Assembly (NCBI RefSeq): GCF_009727055.1
Contig: NC_052351.1
Span: 52,636,430-52,700,429 of the forward strand
Reading direction: 5' to 3'
DNA length: 64,000 nt
Origin: Benincasa hispida
Taxonomy: Eukaryota > Streptophyta > Magnoliopsida > Cucurbitales > Cucurbitaceae
Below, in pieces: positions 11,166-23,511 of this stretch (position 1 is the stretch's first letter; each line of letters begins with the position of its first letter). A program made the position numbers and the translations under genes. The notes under the pieces are model-generated. The model saw only the letters and a program-made list of their open reading frames with translations. It did not search any database and was not told the DNA's origin.

Positions 11166-12654
11166 TGTACTTTCAAATATCTAATTTTAGTCTCCGAATT
11201 TTCAATGAATCTTAAATTTAGTTATGTTTATTTTCAATAGAAAATTTGTTATCTATTAACATTTTTACTATAATTTTTTAAAACATATTCACATATTGTA
11301 TATTTGTATTTTTTTGGATGAAAATTATCATTATTATCATTAGGGTTGTTTTCAAATATAGAAAAATGAACCGAAATATTTACAAATAATATCAAAATAT
11401 CATAGTCTTTCATGACATAGATATAGATAGTAGTCTATCGTTGTCTATCGCGGTCACAGATAGACTATGATATTTTGTTATTAGTTGTAAATATCTTTAC
11501 CAGATTTATCATTTAAAATAATTTTCTTATTATTATTTAGTCAATTTCGATAGAAATTAACTTCAAAGACTAAATTTAAGACTTGTTAGAATTACACGAA
11601 CTAAAATTGAACATTTTTTTTAAGTATATGAACTAAAACCTACCAAACTTATGAATCAAAATGATATTTTCACTTGTGAAATTTTTATTGTTTCTCTATT
11701 GGTGATATTGAATGGGTGCAATAAATAAATGTCTATACACCAACTAAAATTGGACATTTTTCATTTGAAAAGGCTTGAAAAAGGTGTTGCAATGAGTGCT
11801 TGTTTAGGAGTTGGGAGGGACATCACATTTCATTTGCAATTTTGCATCAATAATTGATTGAAAAATATTGTTGCTTTTCAAAAAAAGAAAAAAAAAAAGA
11901 AAGATATTGTTGCGTTACTTTAAAAAATCCTATTTAATAATCCTATTTAATTTTTTGATTGAAAAATCATTTTGATTTTGTTTATTATATCCCATTCTAT
12001 TTCCGTCTTGTTACTTTAATAAACCTTATCATTAGTTATAATTGTTAGTTAACTTTTAAGGTCCCATTTAGTAACATTTTGTTTTTTATTTTTGGTTTTT
12101 GAAAATTAAGTTTACTTTCTCTACATATCATACCATGATTTGTATATTTCTTAAGTACAATAGTTAAATTCTTAGTCAAATTTCAAAAATTAAAACAAGT
12201 TTTTAAAAGCTATATTTTTTAGTTTTCAAAATTTGGTCTAGTTTTTTAAACAATCGATAAAACGTTGATAACAAAAGAAGAAAATTTGGATGGAAGTAAT
12301 GTTTAATCACTCCGTGACTTTACTTTTAGCTACTCTTCTTCTTCTTTTCTTTTCTTTTCTTTTTTTTTTTTAAATAATTACTAACCATTCTCTATATTTC
12401 TTACAAATATACTCACATTGTGTTTTTTTTAATAGAAATGATTATTATTATTTAATTGAAATTGATAAAAATTAATTTCGAACTAACAATAAAAACTAGT
12501 TTTAAAATCCATTAAAAATTTTTAACTATTAAACTTGGAAAAGTCTAAATTAGAATGAGACCAAAGTACAAGGTATTTTAACCAAAAGTTTTTAGTCAAT
12601 TTTTTATTATAAGGAAAAAAAAGGAACAATTTAGTCATTTTTTAAGCAATTATT
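11166..12654. other. AT-rich intergenic stretch with dispersed repeats
   Basis: No gene is visible. It contains a MITE-like repeat (11340-11526) and a second dispersed noncoding repeat (about 12056-12300, starting GGTCCCATTTAGTAACATTT). I recall similar sequence as widely scattered in plant genomes, but cannot confirm that here. Confidence 0.5.
11340..11526. repeat. MITE-like repeat, family M, copy 1
   Basis: It begins AGGGTTGTTTTCAAATATAG and ends near TCATTTAAAATAATTTTC. The centre is rich in TAGTCTATC and GATAGAC words. Related sequences occur at 23512-23710 and 24067-24318. The ends are partly complementary, so it could fold into a long hairpin. Confidence 0.6.
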
Positions 12655-14100
12655 TTGCATGTTTAAAATTTGTATGAATAATTCATAACTATTTTATAAC
12701 TTGATTTCATTTAAAATTAATTCAACTTCATTTAAAATTAATATATTTACCAAAACAGCCCGAAATATTATCATGTAATTCTTTCTAAATAAGTAAATAG
12801 AGATGGAAGAAATAGAGATGAAAAAAATGATTATATTAATCAATTATGCTACTACCCATTTTATTGCAATACTTCTCAAAAAAAAAAAAAAAATTACATT
12901 AACCCCAACATTAAAAGAAGTATTAAAAATCCGCATAGAGAACTTACACCAAAATAATTGAAATTTTTAGTTTTTGGTCTCTATATTTCAAAATGTCCCG
13001 ATTTTATTATTAAGTTTTGAATTTACTTTTTATTTGGCTTCTAGATTTTAAAGTATTACATTTTCTACTCGAATGAAAAGTTATTTAGTTTTAATTATTT
13101 AGTCTATAGATTTCAATATTTTACACCTTTATTTTCTAGTTTTTATTAATACTATCAAAGTCGTTAACTTTTAGTCAATTATTTTCATATAATTATGGAT
13201 AGAAAATTTTTAATTAATTTAAATAGTGAAAATTAATTTAATTTCTTTAAATTAATTAATAAGTAATAGTAAATGACTCAAAGTGAGTCTTTAATGAAAA
13301 ATCAAGATTAAACCTGTAAAACTATAAATTTAGAGACCAAAAAGAAAAACAAAACTCAACAAAAGTTAGGGTAAATAAATGTAACATTTTAAAATTTAGG
13401 GACCCAAATAGAAATTAAACTTAAGTTTTAAGGATAAAATTAAAGTGTAACGATATAAAATCTAAATAGCAAATAAAAATTAAACCAGCAATCTATGGAC
13501 CAAAATAATATTTTTTCTAAAAATTAGTGATTTATTATTGTTATCATTGTAATCTTAGCATATGAAGCAACTTTTTTTTTCTTCTCAACACTCAAATTAA
13601 TTCCTTATAATTGTTCTTTTTTTTAATTGTCTGAATATTCAAAAACTAAGCATATGTCAAGCTTTTTCTATCAACTATAATTTTTATTTACAAATTTAGC
13701 ATATAATAATCAAAGGACAAGTCATATAAAAAGAGCAAGAAAGATTAGAAGGGCATACAATTGGAAAATGACCATAAAATATTTTTATAGTCATTTATCC
13801 CAATATTTTTAACATTAAGAAGAAACTGTGGTTATTTTGATAGAATCTAAAATTTATAAAATATTAGAAGGAGAGACAATTAAAATAGATAAAAACTACA
13901 TTAATTATTAGTCTAAATAGATAAAAAGCTACTTCGCGCTATATTCTTTCTTTTCCACAAACTTGTAAACCCTCATTTTTCATATTAGTTAAACTGAAGG
14001 AGGATTACTTAAAATATCGTCAAAACACTTGTATAAAAAGTAGGAGCAAGAACTCTTAATTGATGGGGATTAGTGATGTAAATCAGGGTTGATGAGGTAC

Positions 14101-14771
14101 TTATAATGGTACTCGTCCGCTTGGAGTAGATGGTGGAGTAGGCGTGTTCCTAGGATATATCACAAAATTAAACTTATATTGCTTCTTTAAAATAACGGAA
14201 GGAGCATGCGTTGGAGGGAGTGGATAGTCCGAAAATCTTTTACTCAGTCCAGATGGAGGAATATGCATGTCTTTTTGTAATATTCCGAAATTGATCCCAG
14301 ATTCCTCGTGTAAAATGACGGATGGGACATGCGGTGGAGGAGGTGGACTTTCTGAAGTTCTTTGACTCGGCCCAGATGGGAAAATACGATTTCCTTTTGG
14401 TAATATTCCGAAGTTGATCCTAGATTCCTTATGTAAAATAATGGATGAGACGTGTGGTGGGGGAGGTGGATTGTCTGATGTACATTGACTCAGTCCAGAT
14501 GGACGAATGCTTTCTTCTTTCGATAGAATCCCTAAGCTGAAAGGTGGAGCTAAGCCAGGTATTCTCTTGGGTTTCCTAGTGAGAAATGGATATGCTTTTT
14601 TGGATGCTTTATATTCTCATCGCTCAATTCGTTTTCGACAGTAGAGTCGCCTTCCTCCACTACAAAAACACTTTTAGCATTTGCTTGATAGATTGTACTT
14701 GTACTATGCAATCCAAGAAGAATGAAAGCACAAGCTCCGAAAAACACATTAGAATAACTAATTGATACCAT
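14101..14771 (-). pseudogene. IDA-like multi-EPIP secreted peptide precursor, copy A (frameshifted)
   Basis: Start is ATG at 14769-14771. The first 73 codons give a hydrophobic signal peptide (MVSISYSNVFFGACAFILLG) and an acidic prosegment ending HIHFSLGN. One base is missing relative to copy B at about codon 70, just before the peptide repeats, so the frame ends after PREYLA. If the shift is ignored the frame stays open to TAA at 14101-14103. It then shows four repeat units of about 41 residues: cores with IRPSGLSQ, RIFPSGPSQR, HIPPSGLSKR and a divergent last unit TPTPPSTPSGR. The cores resemble the IDA EPIP core PIPPSAPSKRHN. The 671-bp span fits copy B (666 bp) plus a 6-bp insertion in the signal region minus one base. 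It is either a pseudogene or a base error in the assembly. Confidence 0.75.
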
Positions 14772-14806
14772 TTTTGTCGGATTTTTCCATCTTTTTCTAT
14801 TGCTTC

Positions 14807-14817
14807 CTTTTTATATA
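14807..14817 (-). promoter_or_regulatory. Probable TATA box of peptide gene copy A
   Basis: On the minus strand GTATATAAAAAG lies about 36 bp upstream of the ATG at 14771. Copy B has TATATATAAAAAA at the same place. An ATG at 14790 opens a short out-of-frame upstream frame that overlaps the main start. In copy B the equivalent ATG is in frame. Confidence 0.5.
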
Positions 14818-15623
14818 CAACACTTCTTGCTCAATTGAAATTAAGGTAAAATATTGGTATAAAAGCTATAACTAACATCTTTCGTTTTAGAGAAACAACA
14901 AAAACCCGTAATTTGTTAGAAATTTTATTGGTAAGAAACATTCACAATAAAACTAACAATCCAAAATTGACATCTTGTTTTGTAAGTTTTTAAACGATAA
15001 TGTTTTCAAAGTTTTCAAAATCAACGTGTTGGCTTTATTTTCTTTTCCTTTTTTTTTTTGGTAAAAAAAATCAAATATGTTAACCACTTGTTCGATACTC
15101 ATGTGACTAAATTTAATAAGAGTGAGAATAAAAAAAAGTTGGAAAAATGATTTTTAACAGATTCATCCATAATCAACTTTATAAGACCCACAATGCGGCT
15201 AATTTTATTTCTATAACAATTACATTATATTTTCATTCATGACGGTTAAAAACCACCATAAAATGAAAAGCAATTGAGAATGCAGGCTAAAACAATTATT
15301 TTCATTCGATAACAGTTATAAATTGCCATCAAATGTGGCTTTTCATGACATTTTAAATTGTAATCGTCTATCATTTATCTATAAATTTTGGCAATCTATT
15401 TTCAACACAGGCGCATTTTAACACGTATCATAATTTTTCCCAATATTTCGATGTATTTTGGTGATCTCATGTATATATTTATATTTTTATTGCAATTGGA
15501 ATAATATTGGTGATTTGGATTATAATATGATCTAATGTGACCAATTAGGCATACATTGGAGCTTCAAAGAAGTGATGTTGCATGCATTGAGAACACGAGA
15601 GAACAAAAATTGAGAAGTTATCT

Positions 15624-15782
15624 ATGGCATCTAAATGCCTAAAATTCACGAAAATTTTATTTTGGATATTAAATTGGTCGAATGTTATTCCAATTCATGA
15701 AATTTGTTCTAAAGTGTCTTCTTCAATTGTTGTCTCCACTGAAATAGATCTTAATATTAGTTTAGGTAAATTCAAACGGTGA
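15624..15782 (+). CDS. Small conserved hypothetical frame, copy A (52 aa)
   Basis: It starts MASKCLKFTKILFWILNWSN and ends at TGA 15780-15782. A counterpart at 42845-43048 is 67 codons long and aligns without gaps over 52 residues. It lies divergently from the peptide gene, about 850 bp upstream of it. I recognise no domain. The N-terminal half is hydrophobic with basic residues. It may be a real small gene, an exon of a larger gene, or chance conservation within a duplicated segment. Confidence 0.3.
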   Translation: MASKCLKFTKILFWILNWSNVIPIHEICSKVSSSIVVSTEIDLNISLGKFKR

Positions 15783-16377
15783 CTAAAGTATTACATACTG
15801 TATTTTCTTTGAGGTCAAAATTTAGGTTAAAATTAACTTTGACAACTAAATTTAAAATTTGTTGAAAATATAAATTCTAAAATTGAAAAATTGAAATTAT
15901 AAAGAATTAATTTCAAATATAAAGACAAAATTAATATTTTACCCATTTTTATTAATGGTTAAGTCATTTCTTTAAACTTTTAATCCTTGATTGTTTGACC
16001 TAAAACATTGACATATTTTCATTTTGGTAATCTAACTTGTAAGAACGCGAACCTAATATTTCAACTTTCATTAAACTTCATGAACTTTTCATGTTTTCTA
16101 ATATTATATAATACATATTTAAATTTTTTATTAAAAAAAATGAATTCATCAGTTTAGGCTAAATTATAGTGAATTCTTTTAAACTTTCTATTTTACGTAA
16201 AAAATATAACTAAACTTTTCAAAAGTTTTTAAAAATACTTTTAAATTTTTAAAAAGAGTTAAAAGAAAACATACCTTTATCGTGAATTTCAGTTGCAAAA
16301 TGTTAAAATATTTAGGTTCTAAGATTCTTTGGTGCTTCAATTATTCTTATATTTCTTATAATGGTTAGCATACCTTA

Positions 16378-17069
16378 TGATATGAATCAGGACGCCCTTG
16401 TATTACTTCGAGAACCAATCACACACCCAAGACAAAAGCCAAGAAGCCATAGTTAGCATTGAATTCTCACATTCAAGTGGAGGCGAACTCAATTTAGAAG
16501 AATCAAGCAACAAAATTTGATCAGAAGTTTTATAATTGATTTCAGTTGATGCTACAAGATGAACCGAATGAACATTGTTAATCTATTTTAATTTGTGACC
16601 ATACCATAATTTTTTGGGTATTTTCATTATTGGATTCATTTATGTTTTATTTGGGATTTTAATTATTTTTGAGTTAGGGGTAGAATGGACTTCTTAGTCA
16701 CTTTACTTAAATAGGACAGGTTTAAAGAAGGGAACAAAAATACAGTAGGTAGGTTTTGATGTTTTTAGTTTTAGGGTTTTCTTTGAATAAAAATTCTCTG
16801 GTAGATGATAGAGTTTCATCGCCACTTTTGTAATTCTTGAATAATGGTTGAATGCCAAAAACATTCAAGTAAGTCTGATCATCTTGCTTGTGGAGTGTTT
16901 GAACTTAGAGTAGAAACTATTCTCCTTATCTCTTGGTCATCGATCAAAAGGTAATCCAAATCTAGTCATTCCCTTTAGGTTTGTTGTCAAATTGATTGGT
17001 GTTTTAGAATTTATTATTAGGGGTCTAACATTTGGGTTCCTAATTTCCAAGTCTAGGATTTTCATATCA
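16378..17069 (+). repeat. 5' LTR of gypsy copy 2
   Basis: About 692 bp from TGATATGAATCAGG to CATATCA, closely similar in sequence and almost equal in length to the copy 1 LTR. Confidence 0.85.
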
Positions 17070-17071
17070 TT

Positions 17072-17083
17072 TGGTATCAGAGC
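17072..17083 (+). other. Primer binding site, initiator tRNA-Met type, copy 2
   Basis: TGGTATCAGAGC is a perfect complement of the 3' end of plant initiator tRNA-Met, two bases after the LTR. Confidence 0.9.
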
Positions 17084-18045
17084 CTAGACTCTAAATTGCG
17101 TATATGTTTTCTTTGATTGCTTTATTTGTTGAGTTTATTTCTTGATTAGGAATAGGGTTTTTGTTGTGTTGTTATTTTGATTAAAAAAAAAAAAAAGGAT
17201 TAAAGTCTTAGGTTTAATTGATTGCTAAAATTTGAGTTTGAAATTGAATTGTAAAAAATGAAAATCCATGGCGAAGGAAAAAAAAAAAAGGAAATTTTAA
17301 GAGGTTATGTGAATTGAAAGGGGAAGAAGAAAAAAAATTTGAAAGAGTGACTGGCGATGATTTGAGAAAGAATTTTTTTAAAAAAAAAAAATCAAAGAGG
17401 TTGGCCCCAAACCGTAAATTTGAATAAAAAAAAGTCAAGCAGGCACGTCAAGCAACTAGGTCAAACAGGCACGTCATGTAAACAACTCAATTACATCAGT
17501 TTTAAGTTATTGAAATTCATAAGAAAAGATTAGTTGTTTCAGAAGCACATTTGTTTACTGAGGTTAAATTGGAGTATCAAATTAGTGTCTTGGATATTTT
17601 TTTTTTAGTTCCTAATTCTTGTTTACCTTTTATCACTGATTTGTCTAGTAGTTTGCCATCTTTGTCCATCTTGCATAATTATTTGAATTTTGAATATTAT
17701 ATTTTTAATTCTAAATATCATGTACTTGTTGTTTCGTGTCCTAGTTTGTTGGATCTTGAACATTAGGTTCTTGATTTCTAGTTTTCGTTTTTTTTTTTTT
17801 AATTCAACTGATTCTTTGCTTGAGTTTGACACTTTACGCTCATTCTTGCTTGGTTTGTTTTGGCTTGCTCTTCAGATCTTCATTGCAAAATTTTGGCTCA
17901 TCAACCTATAGAGAGAGTTCATCTTTGCGAGAGAGTACCTACATTGAAGAGTGTAAACACGAGTGAACATCACCTATCGAGTGAAACACGTGAAGAAGTG
18001 ATTTATGAGGTCCACTTTCTTTCGCTTGTTTTTTGTTTTCTAGCA

Positions 18046-19130
18046 ATGTCGGACAATGGAGGTGTTCCATAGGGACAGTTACAAGAAGGACTCAATGAGG
18101 GAGTCATGCGAAACATAGAAACCTTAGTTAATGCGAGACTGGATAGAATGGAACAAAGGCTTCAAGCTAAGAAAAGACCTCAAGTGAGAAGGCGAGGTTT
18201 GGATGTTCTTGAGAAGAAAGAAGACTCAAAGCAAAATGAATTTGATCTTGACCCTACTATAGATAGGCCTAGAAGAGGGGAGTGACATGGGTTGAGTGGA
18301 AGAGGGGGTTTTCACAATAAAAGACTGCAAGGTAGAAGAGAACATCACTATGGAGATTATGGTTTTGGAAACATTAAAGTTAAATTTCAAAAATTTTATG
18401 GTAGGATTAATCCTGAAGACATTTTCCAATGGGAACATAAGACATAACATATTTTTCGTGGTAACGAACTCTCTGAAGAGAAAAAGGTAACTACCTCTAT
18501 AACACATTTTAATTGGTATGCACAAATGTGGTGGCATAAGGTGTGTTCTAAAGAGAAGAAGACGCCAAGAAGGTCTCGTGCAAACATGGCTAGAATTGAG
18601 AGAGCACATGAAGAGGCAGTTTGTGCCAAAACATTACTTGAGAGGTTGTACACAAAGATTTCAAGTTTTATGCCAAGGGAGTAAGAGTGTAGAAGATTAT
18701 TTCAAGGAGATGAAGATGTTAATGGAGAGATTGGAGATAGATGAGGATTAAGAGAACATTATGGCTAGATTTCTTCATGGATTAAATATTGATGTGATTG
18801 ATCATGTTGAATTGCAAGCGTACGAGGATATGGAGAAATTAGTGAAACTTGCAATGAAGGTTGAAAAGCAATTTCAGAGGTGCAAATCAAGGTACACTTC
18901 TAAAAAAATTTTCAATTCAACTTTTTGGAAATAGGGTGACAAATCCACACTCTAGATTTAAATCCAAGATAAGAAGTAATAAACCTAAAGATAAGAGGAA
19001 ATCCTCATCGAAAACTAAACCAAAGGTGGAGGCACCCACTAGTAGAAATAGAAACCTTAAGTGTTGGAAATGTCAAGGAGTGGGACATATAAGTCAAGAA
19101 TGTCCTAATAAGAGGACAATGATTATTTGA
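18046..19130 (+). pseudogene. gag remnant with CCHC zinc knuckle, gypsy copy 2
   Basis: The ATG at 18046 is followed by TAG at 18070-18072 in place of a Gln codon, as in copy 1. Later pieces give the matrix/capsid region (LELREHMKRQFVPKHYLRG and neighbours). They end in a zinc knuckle C-x2-C-x4-H-x4-C (CWKCQGVGHISQEC, 19062-19103) preceded by a Lys/Ser/Pro-rich linker. Frame changes separate the pieces. The knuckle normally packages the RNA genome into the virus-like particle. Confidence 0.8.
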
Positions 19131-19299
19131 GAAGGAGAGATAGTCACTGATGTGAGTGAAGATAATGAAAAGATTGAAAAATTAATGAGTCACCGAGAAA
19201 GAGAATAAGAAGTGGAAGATACTTCACAGTTATTCCTCATCACTAAAAAGGCCTTACGTACAAATATGAAGGAGGATGATTTAGAGAATCAGAGAGAAT

Positions 19300-20160
19300 T
19301 TTTTTTCATACACGTTGCCTTGTACAAACCGTACCATGTAGTGTAGTGATTAACAGTGGGAGTTGTACAAATGTGATGAGCTCTAGTTTGATCTCCCAAT
19401 TAGACTTGGATACTACACCTCATCCACAACCTTACAAACTATAGTGGCTTAATGATTATAGAGAACTCAAGGTAACTAAGCAGGTAAAGGTTCCTTTTAC
19501 CATAGGGAGATACAAGGATAAAGTATTGTGTGATGTGGTGCCCCTGCATGCAGGTGACATACTCCTTGGTAGGCTTTAGTAATTTGATAGGAAGGTTATC
19601 TATGATGGTTTTTTTAACCATTACACTTTCACGTACAATGCTAGGAAAACTGTACTTGTACCCTATTTCCCCAAAGAAGTGCATATTGATCAAGAGAAGT
19701 TAGAAAAAAAATAAAAAAGAAAAGAAGAGGTCGTAGAAAACAAAAGGAAAAAGGAAAAGAAAAAGAGAGCTTGAGAGAAATTGAGGGATTGAGAAAAGAA
19801 AATGAAAGTTTAAGAGAAAAGCGAGATCATAGTGTGACTTTGAGAGAAAAAAAAGAGAAAACTAGCAAGTTGGAGTGCTAAATCTTGTGAGGTAAGGAAG
19901 GCTATTTTCTCAAAAAGAGCCATACTCATGGTTACATTTAAAGAAGCTTGTTTGCTAACCGAGGACCTTGACTCCTCTTTGCCTAGTATTTTTGTATCTC
20001 TTTTGTATAAATTCAAAGAAGTCTTTATCGAAGAGTTACCTAAGGAGCTATCACCCATGAGGGGCATACAACATAAGATGACTTTATTCCAGGTGCCCAA
20101 ATTTCAAACTGACTAGCCTACTAGACCAATCCACAAGAGGCCAAAAAGATTCAGAAGTAA
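19300..20160 (+). pseudogene. Protease-like and linker remnant, gypsy copy 2
   Basis: The stretch around 19330-19580 reads in pieces as VVINSGSCTNVMSSSL, LNDYRELKVTKQVKVPFTIG and DVVPLHAGDILLG. This is the aspartic-protease-like part of Ty3/gypsy polyproteins. The expected active-site Asp-Gly/Thr-Gly reads Asn-Ser-Gly here. A purine-rich, charged linker (19690-19860) follows before the RT. Frame breaks are present. Confidence 0.65.
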
Positions 20161-21260
20161 GTAGATGAGATTCTTGCTCACGGATATGTACATGAAAGTT
20201 TAAGACCTTGTAGTGTTCTAGTCTTACTTATACCTAAGAAAGATGGATCTTAGAGAATGTGTGTTGATTGTAGGGTTGTTGATAAAACTACAATTAAGTA
20301 TAGACATTATATCCCTAGGTTGGATGACATGCTAGATGAGTTGTATGGTTATAGCTTGTTTACAAAAACAGACTTAAAAAATCTGGATATCATCAAATTA
20401 GGATGAATTTTGGAGATGGATGGAAAACTGCTTTTAAAACTAGGCATGGTTTATATGAATGGTTAGTTATGCCTTTTGGCTTCACTATTGTACCTAGTAC
20501 TTTTATGAGACTTATGAACGATGTATTGCATGAATTTTTTGGAAAGTTTGTAGTGGTTTATTTTGATGGCATCCTAATATACTATAAGACACTAGACGAT
20601 TATGTGATGCATGTTAGGTGTGTTTTGATTGCAATTAAAAAGGAAAAAGCTTTATGCTAATCTAAAAAGTGTTATTTTTGCATGGAAAAGGCAAACTTCC
20701 TAAGTTTTGTAGTTTCAAAATATGGAGAGGAAGTTGATTCTGAGAAGGTTAAAGCAATTAGAGAGTGACTTACACCTAAAAATGGTAGTGAAATTGGGAG
20801 TTTTCATGAGCTAGCTAGTTTCTATAGGAGGTTCGTGAGAGATCTTAGTTCCATAGTTGCAGCACTTAATGAACTTATAAAGGAAAATGTAAAGTTTGAG
20901 CGGGGAGCACAAGAACACACTTTTAACGATTTAATACATAAGCTATGTAATGTGCATTTACTTGCCTTGCCTAATTTTGAGTTAACATTTGAAATTGAGT
21001 CTGATGCCAGTGGTATAGGAATTGAGGATGTTTTAATGCAGGATCAAAGACCATTGATGTATTTCAGTGAGAAGTTGAATGGAGCGTCTTGAAATATTTT
21101 ACATAAGGAGCTTTATGCCTTAAAGAGCACTACAAATGTGGCAACAATACTTGTGGCCAAAGGAGTTTGCTACTTATGACCACCAAAGCTTACAACACTT
21201 GGAATGCCAACAAAAACTGAATTGAAGACATGCAAAATGGTTAGAGTTCATTGAAATTTT
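20140..21260 (+). pseudogene. Reverse transcriptase and RNase H remnant, gypsy copy 2
   Basis: The RT finger and palm are readable: LIPKKDGS, then [20 protein letters not shown] (20418-20482) and [13 protein letters not shown], where the catalytic YxDD is YFDG (GGC 20568-20570). TAA at 20158-20160 and TGA at 20766-20768 replace Gln and Trp and are shared with copies 1 and 3. RNase H (FEIESDASGIGIEDVLMQ, about 20990-21045) keeps its first motif in frame. The polymerase would be inactive. Confidence 0.85.
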
Positions 21261-21267
21261 TCCTTAT

Positions 21268-22600
21268 GTGATACAATATAAGAAAGATAAGGAAAATGTA
21301 GTTGTTGATGTGCTATCTGGGAGGTATATCTTGCTAAACGTCCTTCCCACTAGGTTGCTTGGTTTTAAACATGTTAAGATATTGTATTCATCATACACTT
21401 ATTTTTTACCCATTGTTGAAAATATGAAGCAAAAAAGTTGTGTGCCTGATTATATGATGTTTTATAAGTTTCTGTTTAATAAGAATAAGCACTGCATTCC
21501 CACTTGTTCTATTCATAAGTTATTAGTTAAAGAAACGCATGGGGGAGGTTTAATGGGAAATTTTGGGGTCACTAAGTCATATGGCATGTTGAGTGAACAT
21601 TTTTATTGGCCTAAAATAAGGCGTGATGTACATAAAGAGTGTGAAAAATGTATTGCAGGTAAGGAAGCCAAGTCTAAGTCAAGATCACGTGGTCTATATT
21701 TACCTTTACCAACTCCTAGTGAATCGTGGTTAGATATTTCAATGGATTTTGTGCTTGGATTACCTCAATCTAGGAGAGAAATGATAGCATTTTTGTTGTA
21801 TTTGACAGGTTTAGTGAAATGACACATTTCATTGCTAGTAAAACTAATGATGCTAAACATGTGGCTGACTTGTTATTAAGGATCTAGTTAAATTCCATGC
21901 CATTCCTAGAAGCATTGTTAGTGATAGAGATGTAAAATTTTTAAGTCATTTTTTGGAAAGTGCTTTGTGAAAAGCTTGGTACTGAGTTAGTTTACTCCAC
22001 TACGCATCCTTAGACTGTTGGACAAAATGAGGCAGGTCAATAGGACAATGGTGACTATGCTTAGAGTTGTAATAGATGGAAACACAAAAGCTTGGGAGGA
22101 TTTTCTACCATTTATTGAATTTTCATATAATAGGGTTGTTCATAGTACTAAATGTACATCGTTTGCGATTATATACAGATTTAACCTTTTATCACCTATT
22201 GATTTGTCGTTTTTTCTTTCTAACGAGGTTGTCAATTTTTAAGCTAATGAGAAGGCCATTGCCATTCGGGAGCTACATAAAGAGGTTAGGATTGAAAAGA
22301 AAAATGGGAAGGTAATGGAGAGGGCTAACCAACATCAAAAGTCTATGATATTTTTGGAGGGAATTGGGTTTAGGTCCACCTTCGGAAGGAAAAATTTCCA
22401 CATTAATGAGATTATAAGTTAAATCCAAAAGGAGATGGACATTTTTAAGTGATGAAGAAATCGATGACAATGCTTACCAGATTTATCCTGAAACATATGG
22501 TGTGATTACTACCTTTAATGTTTCTTACTTAACTCTTTTTTTATGTAGATAATGAACTTGATTTGAAGATGAATCCTTCAAAAGGGGGAGAAAATACAGG
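21268..22600 (+). pseudogene. Integrase remnant, gypsy copy 2
   Basis: A 184-codon open piece (21268-21822) contains the HHCC zinc-binding region (HKLLVKETHGG ... CEKC) and the start of the catalytic core (SMDFVLGLPQ). The core continues in other frames (VNRTMVTMLRVVIDGNTKAW from 22036). The C-terminal ANEK-like and DNAYQIYPE-like stretches reach about 22580. A purine run (AAAAGGGGGAGAAAA, about 22577-22592) follows. Confidence 0.75.
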
Positions 22601-23002
22601 TGAATATTAGTCGGACAGAGTCAGAGATGGATAAAAATCGCCACTGGCCAACGAATTCATCCGTTTTATCAGGCGGTTTTTGGCAGTTTTGGAGATAGAA
22701 CAAACACGGGTCATTGAGCACCCGAATTTGATCGGTTTGTTTTGGCGATGAGCTCGAGGATAATAATATTGATTTGTAAAGAAATAAAAAAAGAATATAG
22801 ATAGGACGAGAAAGAGAAGAGAATAGAAGAAATGGAGAAGAAAACGAAGGAGATGAAGAAACGACAGAAAATGGAAGATAATTAAGAGAAAGGAAGAAGG
22901 AGAGAAAGAAAATAAAAGAAAAGAAAAAACTAAATAACTAAATAAATAATAAAATACATATTTTATTTTTTAATAGGTAATGATTTATTTACTTTATGAC
23001 TC

Positions 23003-23060
23003 GAAGTTCGAACACACCACAAGCAAGATGATCAGATTTACCTGAATGTTTTTAAAAAAT
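23003..23060 (-). repeat. Inverted LTR fragment next to the 3' LTR remnant of copy 2
   Basis: The sequence around CAAGCAAGATGATCAGATTT is the reverse complement of the LTR segment at about 16868-16920 (AAGTCTGATCATCTTGCTTG). It lies upstream of a direct-orientation LTR tail, so the 3' LTR was rearranged by a local inversion and deletion. Confidence 0.65.
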
Positions 23061-23135
23061 TGAACTCCGTTGTACCTCGACTGACACTCCGCCCAAAAAT
23101 CGCTCACGTGCATATATATTTAAAAAATGTTGTTT

Positions 23136-23266
23136 AAAAGGTAAGGTAATCCAACTCTAATCCTTCCCTTTGGGTTTGTTGTCTAATTGATTCGGAGTTT
23201 TAGAATTTGATATTAGGGGTCCAACATTTGGGTTCCTAATTTTCAAATTCTAGGGCTTTCATATCA
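23136..23266 (+). repeat. Tail of the 3' LTR of gypsy copy 2
   Basis: It matches the last 130 bp of the 5' LTR (GGTAATCCAAATCTAGTCAT region to CATATCA). The LTR head expected upstream is replaced by purine-rich sequence (22780-22940). Confidence 0.75.
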
Positions 23267-23511
23267 CAAGCGAGTAGATTTATTTATTTATTATTATTAT
23301 TATTTTAAATTGAAGGGTATTTTTAAAACTTTTGAAAGTTCATGATATTTTAAATTTTACGCGAAAATGTAAAATAGTATAAGTAGTAATAGTTTAGTTG
23401 GGGTGCAAACTATTTTACTCTAAGTTATAGTAGGTTATGTTTATGGTACATGTAACTAAAGTCAGTGTTTAGTTCTTTGGACAATTTTTTAACCTTTTTT
23501 GTAATTACATT

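Larger units (their letters stand above)
12655..16377. repeat. Segmental duplication unit, copy A
   Basis: This segment corresponds to 32885-33403 plus 40358-43345, where it is interrupted by a PIF/Harbinger element. Shared content in the same order is AT-rich noncoding sequence, the multi-EPIP peptide gene, a small conserved frame, and the flank of a gypsy insertion. Substitutions and indels are frequent, so the duplication is not recent. Confidence 0.8.
16378..23266 (+). mobile_element. Degraded Ty3/gypsy LTR retrotransposon, copy 2
   Basis: This is the most complete of the three copies. It has a 5' LTR (16378-17069), an intact primer binding site, gag with a CCHC knuckle, protease-like, RT, RNase H and integrase segments in order, and a rearranged 3' LTR remnant ending CATATCA at 23266. 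It keeps some codons that copies 1 and 3 have lost (for example DASGIGIE in RNase H), so it branches outside the pair of copies 1 and 3. It carries the same shared stops and the YFDG change and cannot be autonomous. Confidence 0.9.
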
